DNA from: Kosakonia arachidis
Lineage (GTDB): Bacteria > Pseudomonadota > Gammaproteobacteria > Enterobacterales > Enterobacteriaceae
Reading direction: 5' to 3'
DNA: 64,000 bases
Assembly: GCF_900116535.1 (NCBI RefSeq)
Contig: NZ_FPAU01000005.1
Location: 186,001 to 250,000, forward strand
In this document: piece by piece, positions 8,157 through 17,638 of the stretch
Layout: every line of letters begins with the position of its first letter
Position numbering within the stretch: position 1 is the stretch's first letter
Notes under the pieces: model-generated
Seen by the model: only the letters and a program-made list of their open reading frames with translations
Database searches by the model: none
What the model was told of the DNA's origin: nothing
Made by a program: the position numbers and the translations under genes

Positions 8157-9839
8157 ATGAGTTATATCAAAACAATGACGCAGCAGAAGCTGAGCTTCCT
8201 GCTAGCGCTATATATCGGTCTGTTTATGAATAGCGCGGTTTTTTTCCGTCGGTTTGATGGATATGCGCAATCCTTCACTGCGTTGAAAGGTATCTCTGCA
8301 GTTGTCGAACTCGTTGGGACGGTACTGGTCACTTTCTTTTTATTACGTCTGTTGTCGCTGACGGGACGCCGTATCTGGCGCGTGCTGGCTTCGCTGGTGG
8401 TGTTGTGTTCCGCAGGTGCCAGCTACTACATGACATTTCTCAATGTGGTGATTGGCTATGGCATTATTGCTTCGGTAATGACCACGGACATCGATCTTTC
8501 TAAAGAAGTGGTGGGCTGGCAGCTTATTGCCTGGATGGTGGTCGTGAGCGCCCTGCCGTTGTTGCTGATTTGGGGTAACCGTTGCCGCTTTACATTGCTG
8601 AACGAGCTGCGTACGCCGGGGATGCGCATTCGCAGCCTGGGGCTGGTGTTGTTGGCGGGGTTGCTGGTCTGGGGGCCAATCCGCCTGCTGGACATGCAGC
8701 AGAAACAGGACGAGCGGACGTCAAAGGTTGATATGCCGAGCTATGGCGGGGTTGTGGCGAACTCTTATCTGCCGTCAAACTGGCTTTCTGCGCTGGGGCT
8801 GTATGCCTGGGCACAGGTGGATGAATCCTCCGGCAATAAATCGCTGATCAACCCGGCGACGAAGTTTACCTATGTCGCGCCAAAAGATATCGATGATACC
8901 TGGGTGGTATTCATTATTGGCGAGACCACGCGTTGGGATCATATGGGGCTGCTGGGTTACTCCCGCAATACCACGCCGAATCTGGCAAAGGAGAAGAACC
9001 TCGTGGCGTTTCGCGGTTACTCATGTGACACCGCGACCAAGCTCTCTCTGCGCTGTATGTTTGTCCGTGAAGGCGGCGCGGAAGATAACCCGCAGCGCAC
9101 ACTGAAAGAGCAAAACGTCTTTGCCGTGCTTAAACAGTTGGGCTTCGCCAGCGATTTGTACGCTATGCAGAGCGAGATGTGGTTCTACAGCAATACCATG
9201 GCCGACAACATCGCTTATCGCGAGCAGATTGGCGCCGAACCGCGTAACCGTGGCAGAAGCGTGGATGATATGCTGCTTATCAATGAAATGCAGAATTCGC
9301 TCGACAATAAATCCGCAGGTAAGCATTTGATTATTATGCATACCAAAGGCTCACACTTTAACTATACCCAGCGTTATCCGCGCAGCTTTGCGCAGTGGAC
9401 ACCGGAGTGCGTCGGCGTCGATGACAAGTGCAGCAAAGCAGAGATGATCAACTCCTTCGATAATTCCGTCAGCTATGTGGATCATTTTATTGATAGTGTG
9501 ATTGATAAGATGCGCGACCGAAAAGCGATCATCTTTTATGCCTCTGACCACGGCGAGTCGATCAATGAAAAGGAACATTTGCACGGTACGCCACGCAAAA
9601 TGGCGCCACCGGAGCAGTTCCGTGTGCCGATGATGGTGTGGATGTCCGACAAGTATCTTGAGGATCCGCAAAAGGCGCAGATGTTTGCCCGGCTTAAACA
9701 GCAGGCCGCGTTTAAAACGCCGCGTCGTCAAGTTGAACTGTACGACACTATTATGGGTTGCCTCGGTTATACCTCGCCAAATGGTGGGATTAACGAGAAC
9801 AATAACTGGTGTCATTTACCGACTCAGGCGGCGAAGTAA
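8157..9839 (+). CDS. eptB: Kdo2-lipid A phosphoethanolamine 7''-transferase EptB
   Basis: A 560-residue inner-membrane enzyme that adds phosphoethanolamine to the outer Kdo of LPS. The N-terminal part has about five membrane segments (residues 10-180), followed by a periplasmic alkaline-phosphatase-fold domain. Motifs seen: IIGETTRWDHMG with metal-ligand Glu256; GYSCDTATKLSLRC holding the nucleophilic Thr (292 or 294); SDHGES and EHLHGTP near residues 463-478. It matches E. coli EptB (563 aa) over its length. In E. coli it is repressed by the sRNA MgrR and controlled by sigma-E; I could not confirm those sites here. A weak stem (CTGGC/GCCAG, 9848-9863) with a distal T run follows the stop. 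Confidence 0.94.
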   Translation: MSYIKTMTQQKLSFLLALYIGLFMNSAVFFRRFDGYAQSFTALKGISAVVELVGTVLVTFFLLRLLSLTGRRIWRVLASLVVLCSAGASYYMTFLNVVIGYGIIASVMTTDIDLSKEVVGWQLIAWMVVVSALPLLLIWGNRCRFTLLNELRTPGMRIRSLGLVLLAGLLVWGPIRLLDMQQKQDERTSKVDMPSYGGVVANSYLPSNWLSALGLYAWAQVDESSGNKSLINPATKFTYVAPKDIDDTWVVFIIGETTRWDHMGLLGYSRNTTPNLAKEKNLVAFRGYSCDTATKLSLRCMFVREGGAEDNPQRTLKEQNVFAVLKQLGFASDLYAMQSEMWFYSNTMADNIAYREQIGAEPRNRGRSVDDMLLINEMQNSLDNKSAGKHLIIMHTKGSHFNYTQRYPRSFAQWTPECVGVDDKCSKAEMINSFDNSVSYVDHFIDSVIDKMRDRKAIIFYASDHGESINEKEHLHGTPRKMAPPEQFRVPMMVWMSDKYLEDPQKAQMFARLKQQAAFKTPRRQVELYDTIMGCLGYTSPNGGINENNNWCHLPTQAAK

Positions 9840-9930
9840 GCGCTCTGCTGGCTTTATCGCCAGTCAGTATGCTTTTTTACACCAGGGGATTGACGGGGTA
9901 ACACCACGGCAGTAATATGCGCCCCGCATT

Positions 9931-10007
<77 letters not shown>

Positions 10008-10012
10008 AATTC

Positions 10013-10043
10013 AAAAAAGCCCAACCGCAAGGTTGGGTTTTTT
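10013..10043 (+). terminator. Rho-independent terminator of proK
   Basis: AAAAAAGCCCAACC, loop GCAA, GGTTGGGTTTTTT: a strong stem followed by six T, beginning 6 bp after the tRNA. Confidence 0.92.
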
Positions 10044-10044
10044 G

Positions 10045-10178
10045 TTTTCAGCCCTCAAAAAGAGGATGAGAACTTCCGGGGGAAGAGGTGCGACTCGAGC
10101 ATCGCGAGAGAACGTTGCTTCAGCAACGGCCCGCAGGGCGAGCCACCTCTATCATCGACCATAAGGTTGGTTTTTTGC
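10045..10178 (+). repeat. tRNA-Pro downstream element ending in a copy of the tRNA 3' end
   Basis: CCTCTATCATCGACCA at 10146-10161 repeats the tRNA 3' end (9992-10007) with one mismatch at a distance of 154 bp. It is followed by AAGGTTGG and six T, a shortened copy of the proK terminator arm. Between the copies are compact palindromes (AACGTTGC-TTCA-GCAACG-like at about 10111-10128 and GCCCGCAGGGC at about 10129-10139). This resembles the rtT-type repeats that follow tyrT in E. coli, where pieces of the tRNA 3' end are repeated. No integrase or cargo is present, so it is not a recognisable island boundary. Confidence 0.7.
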
Positions 10179-10844
10179 TTTCTGCGCTGCATTCTGAAAA
10201 TAGCCTGATGGCCGCTTCGTCTTACCGCACTGGCGGGAACCCGTAGAGCAGATAACCACAGCACTATTCGATGAAATTATCAAAAATCTCCGTTATCCCC
10301 ATTTCTCGCTGCCAGTTCACAATTTTGTACGATATTCCATTGTATTTTTTTATATATGTTTGGATCTTTTTTCGCGTTGCTTATGGATAATCGCAGCATT
10401 TTTCGCTGTGCGTTTTAGCGTTCACGGCATTAATCGCTCAGATAATCATCATTCTGCAAGAAATTTTTCATAATCTGCATTAAACTTAATCACTGCCTCA
10501 GTGTGGTTAATAAGCGAATTATTCTGCTATTTAGGTAGTAGCACAAATTTCCCTGCTGAAAATAGAGGCTTGAAGTTTTTTTAAACTTTGTTTGTCGATT
10601 CTCACCGTCGATGTAAATCCCGGTTACCTGTATTGACGTTTTGACATTCTGTTGACAGATTGTAGGGCATGAGGGGCATTTCAAGGAGAATCTGCACTGC
10701 AACTCAGTCAACCTTGTGAAAGGAATCCCCATCTCTCATAACGCCCTCGGGCACAACCGACCAGACCGGGTAAAAAACTAATAAAGGTCTGTCGGACATA
10801 CCCACTGCATGGGTAACAACACATATCACATTGGAGCAGAATCA
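10179..10844 (+). promoter_or_regulatory. Long dppA upstream region and leader
   Basis: About 665 bp without a convincing gene; the AT-rich part spans roughly 10260-10640. Three overlapping TTGACG/TTGACA boxes at 10633, 10641 and 10651 are candidate -35 elements, with no clear -10. The leader just before dppA is CA-rich (ACAACACATATCACA, 10816-10830), followed by GGAG and the ATG at 10845. In E. coli and Salmonella the sRNA GcvB silences dppA by pairing its GU-rich region with such a CA-rich leader, so GcvB control is likely here (inference). Confidence 0.5.
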
Positions 10845-12452
10845 ATGAGTATTTCCTTGAAGAAGTCAGGGATGCTGAAGCTCGGTCTTAGCCTGGTGGC
10901 CATGACCGTCGCGGCAAGCGTGCAGGCTAAAACCCTGGTTTATTGTTCTGAAGGCTCGCCTGAAGGCTTTAACCCACAGCTTTTCACCTCTGGTACCACC
11001 TATGATGCCAGCTCCGTACCGATTTATAACCGTCTGGTGGAATTCAAAACCGGCACCACGGAAGTGATTCCGGGACTGGCTGAGAAGTGGGATATCAGCC
11101 CCGATGGCAAAACCTACACTTTCCATCTGCGTAAAGGCGTGAAGTGGCAGGACAACAAAGATTTCAAACCGACACGCGATTTTAACGCGGATGATGTGGT
11201 GTTCTCCTTCGACCGTCAGAAAAACGATCAGAACCCGTACCATAAAGTTTCTGGCGGCAGCTACGAATACTTCGAAGGCATGGGCCTGCCTGACCTGATT
11301 AGCGAAGTGAAGAAAGTCGACGACAATACCGTTCAGTTCGTGCTGACCCGTCCGGAATCGCCGTTCCTGGCCGACCTGGCGATGGATTTTGCTTCCATTC
11401 TCTCCAAAGAGTACGCGGACAACATGCTGAAAGCCGGTACGCCGGAGAAAGTGGACCTCGACCCGATCGGTACCGGCCCGTTCCAGCTGGTGCAATACCA
11501 GAAAGATTCCCGCATCCTGTACAAAGCATTTGACGGTTTCTGGGGCACCAAGCCGAAAATCGATCGTCTGGTATTCTCCATCACCCCGGATGCGTCCGTA
11601 CGTTATGCCAAACTGCAGAAAAACGAGTGCCAGGTTATGCCATACCCGAACCCGGCAGATATCGCTCGTATGAAGCAGGACAAAAACATCACACTGATGG
11701 AACAGGCTGGCCTGAACGTTGGTTATATGTCCTTCAACACCGAGAAGAAACCGTTTGATGACGTGAGAGTGCGTCAGGCGTTAACGTACGCGGTGAACAA
11801 AGAAGCGATCATCAAAGCGGTATACCAGGGCGCTGGCGTGGCGGCGAAAAACCTGATCCCGCCAACCATGTGGGGCTATAACGATGACGTTAAAGACTAC
11901 ACCTACGATCCTGAAAAGGCGAAACAACTGCTGAAAGAAGCTGGTCAGGATAAAGGCTTTACTGTTGAATTATGGGCAATGCCCGTACAGCGTCCGTACA
12001 ACCCGAACGCTCGCCGTATGGCTGAGATGATTCAGGCTGACTGGGCGAAAGTCGGCGTACAAGCCAAAATCGTGACCTACGAGTGGGGTGAATACCTGAA
12101 GCGCGCGAAAGCGGGCGAACACCAGGCGGTCATGATGGGCTGGACCGGCGACAATGGGGATCCGGATAACTTCTTCGCCACCCTGTTCAGCTGCGCAGCG
12201 GCGAAAGACGGTTCCAACTATTCTCGCTGGTGCTACAAGCCGTTTGAAGATTTGATTCAACCGGCTCGCGCAACCGACGACCACAACAAGCGTGTTGAAC
12301 TCTACAAACAGGCTCAGGTAGTGATGCATGATCAGGCTCCGGCGCTGATCATCGCTCACTCCACCGTGTATGAGCCGGTGCGTAAAGAAGTTAAAGGCTA
12401 TGTTGTTGATCCATTAGGCAAACACCACTTCGAAAACGTGTCTGTCGAATAA
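10845..12452 (+). CDS. dppA: Periplasmic dipeptide-binding protein DppA
   Basis: A 535-residue solute-binding protein of the SBP_bac_5 family; it captures dipeptides (and haem in E. coli) for DppBCDF. Seen: a 28-residue signal peptide, MSISLKKSGMLK to SVQA, then KTLVYCSEGSPEGFNPQ, the classic family opening. Length equals that of E. coli DppA. Start at 10845 chosen for the signal peptide and GGAG 8 nt upstream; the frame extends 12 codons further into the CA-rich leader and that part is not protein-like. It is the first gene of dppABCDF, separated from dppB by two hairpins, a common arrangement for making more binding protein than membrane subunits. Confidence 0.97.
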   Translation: MSISLKKSGMLKLGLSLVAMTVAASVQAKTLVYCSEGSPEGFNPQLFTSGTTYDASSVPIYNRLVEFKTGTTEVIPGLAEKWDISPDGKTYTFHLRKGVKWQDNKDFKPTRDFNADDVVFSFDRQKNDQNPYHKVSGGSYEYFEGMGLPDLISEVKKVDDNTVQFVLTRPESPFLADLAMDFASILSKEYADNMLKAGTPEKVDLDPIGTGPFQLVQYQKDSRILYKAFDGFWGTKPKIDRLVFSITPDASVRYAKLQKNECQVMPYPNPADIARMKQDKNITLMEQAGLNVGYMSFNTEKKPFDDVRVRQALTYAVNKEAIIKAVYQGAGVAAKNLIPPTMWGYNDDVKDYTYDPEKAKQLLKEAGQDKGFTVELWAMPVQRPYNPNARRMAEMIQADWAKVGVQAKIVTYEWGEYLKRAKAGEHQAVMMGWTGDNGDPDNFFATLFSCAAAKDGSNYSRWCYKPFEDLIQPARATDDHNKRVELYKQAQVVMHDQAPALIIAHSTVYEPVRKEVKGYVVDPLGKHHFENVSVE

Positions 12453-12467
12453 TAAGTACGATAGCTG

Positions 12468-12493
12468 CCCTCTCTCCTCTTCGGGAGAGGGGG
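12468..12493 (+). repeat. Strong hairpin after dppA (CCCTCTC family)
   Basis: CCCTCTCTCC, loop TCTTCG, GGAGAGGGGG: a 10-bp stem with one G-U pair, 15 bp after the dppA stop. It is one of four related hairpins at gene ends in this window. Likely role: it protects or partly terminates dppA mRNA inside the operon. Confidence 0.75.
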
Positions 12494-12502
12494 TAATGTG
12501 TT

Positions 12503-12520
12503 TTCCCTCTGCGGAGGGAA
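12503..12520 (+). repeat. Second hairpin in the dppA-dppB gap
   Basis: TTCCCTC, loop TGCG, GAGGGAA: a 7-bp stem directly behind the previous one. The pair occupies the gap where E. coli carries a REP-type element. Confidence 0.55.
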
Positions 12521-12586
12521 TTCCTGTTTGTGAGCAATACAGACGCGACACCGCCAGGCGCTGCGTCACTACTGAGAATCCGGGTT

Positions 12587-13606
12587 ATGTTGCAGTTCAT
12601 TCTCCGACGTCTGGGGCTGGTTATCCCAACGTTTATCGGTATCACCCTTCTCACCTTTGCCTTTGTCCATATGATCCCCGGCGACCCGGTAATGATCATG
12701 GCGGGTGAGCGTGGTATCTCTCCTGAGCGTCACGCTCAATTGCTGGCTGAACTTGGCCTTGATAAGCCGCTTTGGGAACAATATGTCCACTATGTCTGGG
12801 GCGTATTACACGGTGACTTAGGCATCTCTCTGAAGAGCCGACTTCCGGTGTGGGACGAGTTTGTGCCGCGTTTTAAAGCGACGCTGGAACTCGGTATCTG
12901 CGCCATGATTTTTGCGGTCGCTGTGGGTATTCCGGTGGGCGTGCTGGCCGCCGTCAAACGTGGCTCTATTTTCGATCATACTGCGGTGAGTCTTGCGCTG
13001 ACCGGCTACTCCATGCCTATCTTCTGGTGGGGCATGATGCTGATTATGCTGGTCTCTGTGCAACTCAACCTGACGCCAGTCTCCGGACGCGTCAGCGATA
13101 TGGTGTTCCTTGACGACAGCAATCCGTTAACCGGCTTTATGCTGATAGACACCGCCATCTGGGGCGAGAAGGGTAACTTTATCGATGCCGTGGCGCATAT
13201 GGTTCTGCCAGCCATTGTGCTCGGTACCATTCCGCTGGCGGTGATCGTGCGTATGACCCGCTCCTCTATGCTGGAAGTGCTGGGTGAAGATTACATCCGT
13301 ACCGCGCGCGCAAAAGGGCTGACCCGCATGCGTGTGATTATCGTGCATGCGCTACGCAACGCCATGCTGCCGGTGGTGACAGTTATCGGTTTGCAGGTCG
13401 GCACGCTGTTGGCGGGCGCGATTCTGACGGAAACCATCTTCTCCTGGCCGGGTCTGGGTCGTTGGTTGATTGATGCGCTGCAACGCCGTGACTATCCGGT
13501 GGTGCAGGGTGGGGTATTGCTGGTCGCGACGATGATTATCCTCGTCAACCTGCTGGTCGACCTGCTCTACGGCGTGGTGAACCCGCGTATTCGGCATAAG
13601 AAGTAA
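12587..13606 (+). CDS. dppB: Dipeptide ABC transporter permease DppB
   Basis: A 339-residue inner-membrane permease, BPD_transp_1 family, with about six membrane helices and the EAA-type loop DYIRTARAKGLTRMRVIIVHALRNA that contacts the ATPases (shown in two overlapping parts in the protein near residues 234-258). Nearly identical in layout to E. coli DppB. The ATG at 12587 (MLQFILRRLGLVIPTF) matches the E. coli start; a frame open 19 codons further upstream lies behind the hairpins and has no family support. It forms the translocation channel with DppC. Confidence 0.95.
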   Translation: MLQFILRRLGLVIPTFIGITLLTFAFVHMIPGDPVMIMAGERGISPERHAQLLAELGLDKPLWEQYVHYVWGVLHGDLGISLKSRLPVWDEFVPRFKATLELGICAMIFAVAVGIPVGVLAAVKRGSIFDHTAVSLALTGYSMPIFWWGMMLIMLVSVQLNLTPVSGRVSDMVFLDDSNPLTGFMLIDTAIWGEKGNFIDAVAHMVLPAIVLGTIPLAVIVRMTRSSMLEVLGEDYIRTARAKGLTRMRVIIVHALRNAMLPVVTVIGLQVGTLLAGAILTETIFSWPGLGRWLIDALQRRDYPVVQGGVLLVATMIILVNLLVDLLYGVVNPRIRHKK

Positions 13607-13615
13607 GGGGCCATC

Positions 13616-14518
13616 ATGTCACAAGTTACTGAAAATAAAGTTATTACGGCACCGGTACCGATGACGCCGTTGCAGGAGTTTTGGCACTATTTCAAACGTA
13701 ACAAAGGTGCGGTTGTTGGCCTGGCTTACGTGTTGATCATGCTGATTATCGCCGTGTTTGCTAACTTCCTTGCACCGCACAACCCGGCCGATCAGTTCCG
13801 TGATGCGATGCTGGCGCCGCCGGTCTGGCAGGACGGCGGCACCTGGACGCACATACTGGGTACCGATGATGTGGGCCGCGACACGCTGTCGCGCCTGATG
13901 TTTGGCGCCCGTCTGTCACTGCTGGTGGGCTGTCTGGTCGTCTTATTGTCGCTCATTGCGGGCATCGTGCTCGGCCTGGTAGCCGGTTACTTTGGTGGTG
14001 TTATCGACAACATCATTATGCGTGTCGTCGACATTATGCTGGCGCTGCCGAGCTTGTTGCTGGCGCTGGTGCTGGTGGCTATCTTTGGCCCGTCGATCGT
14101 CAACGCCTCGCTGGCGCTGACATTTGTCGCCCTGCCGCACTATGTGCGACTCACGCGCGCAGCCGTGCTGGTGGAGGTGAATCGCGATTACGTGACGGCT
14201 TCCCGTGTTGCCGGTGCGGGCGCGATGCGCCAGATGTTTGTCAATATTTTCCCCAACTGCCTTGCGCCGCTGATCGTTCAGGCGTCGCTGGGTTTCTCGA
14301 ACGCCATTCTCGACATGGCCGCCCTTGGCTTCCTTGGCATGGGTGCGCAGCCGCCAACACCGGAGTGGGGCACTATGCTCTCCGACGTGTTGCAGTTCGC
14401 ACAGAGTGCCTGGTGGGTCGTGACCTTCCCGGGCGTCGCGATCTTGCTGACGGTGTTGGCATTTAACCTGATGGGTGACGGCCTGCGTGACGCGCTCGAT
14501 CCCAAACTGAAGCAGTAA
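13616..14518 (+). CDS. dppC: Dipeptide ABC transporter permease DppC
   Basis: A 300-residue permease partner of DppB. A long cytoplasmic N-terminus (about 35 residues) precedes the first helix ([21 protein letters not shown] region). The OppC-type N-terminal domain is followed by BPD_transp_1 with the EAA loop [18 protein letters not shown]. It starts 9 bp after dppB. Confidence 0.95.
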   Translation: MSQVTENKVITAPVPMTPLQEFWHYFKRNKGAVVGLAYVLIMLIIAVFANFLAPHNPADQFRDAMLAPPVWQDGGTWTHILGTDDVGRDTLSRLMFGARLSLLVGCLVVLLSLIAGIVLGLVAGYFGGVIDNIIMRVVDIMLALPSLLLALVLVAIFGPSIVNASLALTFVALPHYVRLTRAAVLVEVNRDYVTASRVAGAGAMRQMFVNIFPNCLAPLIVQASLGFSNAILDMAALGFLGMGAQPPTPEWGTMLSDVLQFAQSAWWVVTFPGVAILLTVLAFNLMGDGLRDALDPKLKQ

Positions 14519-14528
14519 GAGGTTCGAG

Positions 14529-15512
14529 ATGGCGTTATTAAATGTAGATGAATTATCGGTGCACTTCGGCGATGTTGGCTCCGAGTTCCGCGCTGTAGAC
14601 CGTGTAAGTTACAGCGTGAACCAGGGCGAAGTGGTTGGTATCGTCGGTGAGTCCGGCTCCGGTAAATCCGTCAGTTCACTGGCGATTATGGGATTGATTG
14701 ATTTCCCCGGCCGCGTAATGGCCGAAAACCTGGAGTTCAACGGTCAGGATCTGAAACGCATTTCGGAAAAAGAGCGCCGTAGTCTGGTGGGCTCCGAAGT
14801 GGCGATGATTTTCCAGGATCCGATGACCAGCCTGAACCCTTGCTACACGGTTGGTTTCCAGATTATGGAAGCGATTAAGGTGCATCAGGGCGGGAATAAG
14901 AAAACTCGTCGTCAGCGCGCAATTGACCTGCTGACGCAGGTCGGTATTCCCGATCCGGCTTCGCGTCTGGACGTATACCCGCACCAGCTCTCCGGCGGTA
15001 TGAGCCAGCGCGTGATGATTGCCATGGCGATTGCCTGCCAGCCAAGACTACTGATTGCCGATGAACCCACCACTGCGCTGGATGTGACCATCCAGGCGCA
15101 GATCATTGAGCTTTTGCTGGAGTTGCAGCAAAAAGAGAATATGGCGCTGATCCTGATCACTCACGATCTGGCGCTGGTGGCGGAAGCGGCGCACAAAATC
15201 ATTGTGATGTACGCCGGCCAGGTGGTGGAAAGCGGCGAAGCGAAAGATATCTTCCGCGCGCCGCGTCATCCTTACACCCAGGCGCTACTGCGCGCTCTAC
15301 CGGAGTTTGCGCAGGACAAAGCGCGTCTGGCTTCGCTGCCGGGTGTTGTTCCGGGCAAATATGACCGTCCCAATGGCTGCCTGCTGAATCCGCGCTGCCC
15401 GTATGCAACGGATAAATGCCGCGAGCAGGAACCGGCACTGAACACCGTCGATGGCGGCCGTCAGTCCAAATGTCACTACCCACTCGATGACGCCGGGAGG
15501 CCAACACTATGA
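14529..15512 (+). CDS. dppD: Dipeptide ABC transporter ATPase DppD
   Basis: A 327-residue ATPase. Walker A GESGSGKS at 40-47, signature LSGGMSQ at 154-160, Walker B LLIADEPT at 174-181. The C-terminal oligopeptide_C domain holds cysteines in the pattern [15 protein letters not shown] and a late KCH, which in this subfamily can carry a 4Fe-4S cluster. It starts 10 bp after dppC and overlaps dppF by 4 bp (ATGA). Confidence 0.95.
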   Translation: MALLNVDELSVHFGDVGSEFRAVDRVSYSVNQGEVVGIVGESGSGKSVSSLAIMGLIDFPGRVMAENLEFNGQDLKRISEKERRSLVGSEVAMIFQDPMTSLNPCYTVGFQIMEAIKVHQGGNKKTRRQRAIDLLTQVGIPDPASRLDVYPHQLSGGMSQRVMIAMAIACQPRLLIADEPTTALDVTIQAQIIELLLELQQKENMALILITHDLALVAEAAHKIIVMYAGQVVESGEAKDIFRAPRHPYTQALLRALPEFAQDKARLASLPGVVPGKYDRPNGCLLNPRCPYATDKCREQEPALNTVDGGRQSKCHYPLDDAGRPTL

Positions 15513-16522
15513 GTACGCACGAGGCCACCATACAGCAGTCGCTGTTGCAGGCTATCGACCTGAAAAAATACTACCCGGTGAAGAAGGGGATATTTGCCCC
15601 GGAACGTCTGGTGAAAGCGCTGGATGGCGTGTCGTTCACCCTGGAGCGCGGTAAAACGCTGGCAGTGGTGGGCGAATCCGGCTGTGGTAAATCCACGCTT
15701 GGCCGTCTGTTGACGATGATTGAAACCCCGACTGGCGGCGAACTGTATTACCAGGGGCAGGATCTGCTGAAACACGATCCCCATGCGCAGAAGCTGCGTC
15801 GACAGAAGATCCAGATTGTCTTCCAGAACCCGTATGGCTCGCTGAACCCGCGTAAAAAAGTGGGGCAGATCCTCGAAGAACCTTTGCTGATTAATACTTC
15901 TCTCAGCAAAGAGGCGCGTCGGGAAAAAGCGTTGGCGATGATGGCGAAAGTCGGTCTGAAAACCGAGCATTACGATCGCTATCCGCATATGTTCTCCGGC
16001 GGTCAGCGTCAGCGTATTGCTATCGCCCGCGGTCTGATGCTCGATCCGGACGTCGTGATTGCCGATGAACCGGTTTCCGCGCTGGACGTCTCCGTGCGCG
16101 CGCAGGTGCTCAATCTGATGATGGATTTGCAGCAGGATTTAGGGCTCTCTTACGTCTTTATCTCCCACGATCTCTCTGTGGTTGAGCATATCGCCGATGA
16201 AGTGATGGTGATGTACCTCGGCCGCTGTGTTGAGAAAGGCACGAAAGACCAGATCTTCTCTAACCCGCGTCACCCGTATACTCAGGCGTTGCTCTCTGCA
16301 ACACCGCGTCTGAATCCGGATGAGCGTCGCGAGCGCATTAAACTGACCGGCGAGCTGCCAAGCCCGCTTAATCCACCGCCGGGCTGTGCGTTTAACGCCC
16401 GCTGCTCCCGTTGTTTCGGCCCCTGCACGCAACTGCAGCCGCAACTGAAAGATTACGGTGGCCAATTGGTCGCCTGTTTTGCCGTCGACCAGGATGAGAA
16501 CGGCGAGAAACCGCACGCGTAA
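15509..16522 (+). CDS. dppF: Dipeptide ABC transporter ATPase DppF
   Basis: A 337-residue ATPase partner of DppD. Walker [10 protein letters not shown] at 55-63, signature FSGGQ at 162-166, Walker [13 protein letters not shown] at 182-193. The C-terminal Cys motif reads [15 protein letters not shown]. coli has Arg where the third cysteine stands here. The C-terminal tail is a few residues longer than in E. coli (334 aa). Start and dppD stop overlap as ATGA. It is the last gene of the operon; a terminator follows after 8 bp. Confidence 0.95.
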   Translation: MSTHEATIQQSLLQAIDLKKYYPVKKGIFAPERLVKALDGVSFTLERGKTLAVVGESGCGKSTLGRLLTMIETPTGGELYYQGQDLLKHDPHAQKLRRQKIQIVFQNPYGSLNPRKKVGQILEEPLLINTSLSKEARREKALAMMAKVGLKTEHYDRYPHMFSGGQRQRIAIARGLMLDPDVVIADEPVSALDVSVRAQVLNLMMDLQQDLGLSYVFISHDLSVVEHIADEVMVMYLGRCVEKGTKDQIFSNPRHPYTQALLSATPRLNPDERRERIKLTGELPSPLNPPPGCAFNARCSRCFGPCTQLQPQLKDYGGQLVACFAVDQDENGEKPHA

Positions 16523-16530
16523 TCCACTGT

Positions 16531-16562
16531 GCCCGGCAGCGTTCAGGTTGCCGTTGCCGGGC
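16531..16562. terminator. Terminator of the dpp operon
   Basis: GCCCGGCAGC and GTTGCCGGGC form a 10-bp stem (one G-U) around 12 nt, 8 bp after dppF. It resembles enterobacterial REP-type hairpins and lacks a strong T run. Confidence 0.6.
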
Positions 16563-17152
16563 CTGTCATCTTACTCAGAATACGGGCAGTCGATATTTTC
16601 CGCCGCTGATAATTCTTATAAACGTTCCGGCTTAATTTTGGAACTTGCAATAAATTTCCCTTAAAAAACGGACGGAGAGATAATTTCAGCAGGAATAATG
16701 GGTTAGCGGAATAAAACAGTTTTATGATCCGCAATAGTTATTTCTAAATATTTCAAAAAGTAATAAAAAATTAAAAACGCCATTCCTTTTTCTGGATTAT
16801 TACTCTTTTAATCAAGTATAAATTAAGATTAATAAATATAAATTTAGTTTAAAATTGGCATTATATCTATAATGCCACTAATTTTTGGGTGTTGATACTT
16901 TAATGGCTGTTGTGACAAAAAAAGATGGCACACGCATGGGTATTGTTTATATATTTACCGTAAATAAACATTTAGTTAGCAGTGCTGAAATGCAGCACGT
17001 AAAAACAGGCGGAATACCATCGCCGAAACATTATCTTGTACCCACGCAACACAGCACAGCCAAAATAAAAAGACACAACTCGACCAATACCTGGGCGCTG
17101 AGATCTTTAGCAGCGGTGGAAAAATATTATCTTGTAAATCATGAGATTAACA
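16563..17152 (+). promoter_or_regulatory. AT-rich leader of the first cellulose operon
   Basis: About 590 bp, much richer in A and T than its surroundings, particularly 16665-16900. It separates the conserved dpp operon from bcsO and marks the left junction of the type-I-like bcs block. Candidate promoter elements are TATAAT at 16868-16873 (no good -35) and TTGGCA at 16855-16860 with TAATTT 18 bp downstream. Such AT-rich DNA often binds H-NS (inference). It also contains the small ORF listed next; apart from that I see no gene. Confidence 0.45.
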
Positions 17153-17166
17153 ATGAATCATTATGA
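16903..17166 (+). CDS. Unrecognised small ORF before bcsO
   Basis: An open frame of 87 codons from ATG 16903 (MAVVTKKDGTRMG); TTG 16885 and ATG 16936 are other possible starts. None has a clear ribosome-binding site. I do not recognise the product. The C-terminal third, NTWALRSLAAVEKYYLVNHEIN, looks most protein-like. The frame ends 14 bp inside bcsO, so if translated it would be coupled to the cellulose operon. Codon use is AT-rich and unlike the bcs genes. It could be a leader peptide, a small regulator of the BcsR kind (though not similar to BcsR), or chance. Confidence 0.35.
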   Translation: MAVVTKKDGTRMGIVYIFTVNKHLVSSAEMQHVKTGGIPSPKHYLVPTQHSTAKIKRHNSTNTWALRSLAAVEKYYLVNHEINNESL

Positions 17167-17638
17167 TGATTTGCAGAGGTTTAAGGATAAAACCCGCAAC
17201 CAGAAACACAATTTTAAGGATCTCTCCGCGCAAAACCCTGGCAGCGACCAGGGAAACTGGACGCTGATCCAGCAGCTTTCCCCGGTAACGGATGCATCGA
17301 CGCTGAGCATGGGCGACCATATTTCTGTTCCCGTCCCGCAAACCGTTGAACCGGATCGCTTTGCCAGCACAGAGAACGCGTCCGCTGCTAACGTCAACGA
17401 GCCGGTGCCAACACCAACCCCTTCAATTTTTCAAGCGGTTGCCAGCCAGATTCCGACGGTCATGCCTCCCCCGGCGCATGAGCCCGCCCCGGTGAGAGCA
17501 CTGACTGCCGGAGGGGCAAAATCGGCCGCCGTCAATTATGCGCAACTCTTCGCCGCTAAGGCACGGGAAGCAAAGCCGAAAACGGAAAAAAACCAGCCAT
17601 TACACTCCTTGTTAGAAAGGATCGCGTCATGCCGTTGA
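17153..17638 (+). CDS. bcsO: Cellulose biosynthesis protein BcsO, proline-rich
   Basis: A 161-residue cytoplasmic protein without membrane segments. The start MNHYDDLQRFKDKTRNQKHNFKDLS is the characteristic BcsO opening (seen in two halves, residues 1-13 and 14-25); the middle (about 60-115) is rich in Pro, Val and Ala, and the C-terminus (SAAVNYAQLFAAKAREAKPK) is helical and charged. Known: BcsO accompanies bcsD-type operons in enterobacteria; its function is not settled, but proline-rich partners of BcsD are thought to order synthase complexes. ATG 17153 is preferred over 17141 because the family begins MNHYDD. The 3' end overlaps bcsQ by 10 bp, indicating one operon. Confidence 0.82.
   Translation: MNHYDDLQRFKDKTRNQKHNFKDLSAQNPGSDQGNWTLIQQLSPVTDASTLSMGDHISVPVPQTVEPDRFASTENASAANVNEPVPTPTPSIFQAVASQIPTVMPPPAHEPAPVRALTAGGAKSAAVNYAQLFAAKAREAKPKTEKNQPLHSLLERIASCR

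Noticed and set aside
10146-10161. A second tRNA gene or a phage attachment site behind tRNA-Pro
   Set aside because: Only the last 16 bases of the tRNA are repeated, there is no cloverleaf, and no integrase or foreign cargo lies between or after the copies; kept as an rtT-like repeat.
10490-10732. 80-codon minus-strand frame upstream of dppA
   Set aside because: It covers the dppA promoter region and has no coding character.
10866-11495. 209-codon frame antisense to dppA
   Set aside because: Opposite strand of dppA, no recognisable motif or ribosome-binding site.
16543-16734. 63-codon minus-strand frame in the gap after dppF
   Set aside because: It starts in AT-rich DNA and ends inside the dpp terminator hairpin; no ribosome-binding site and no family resemblance.
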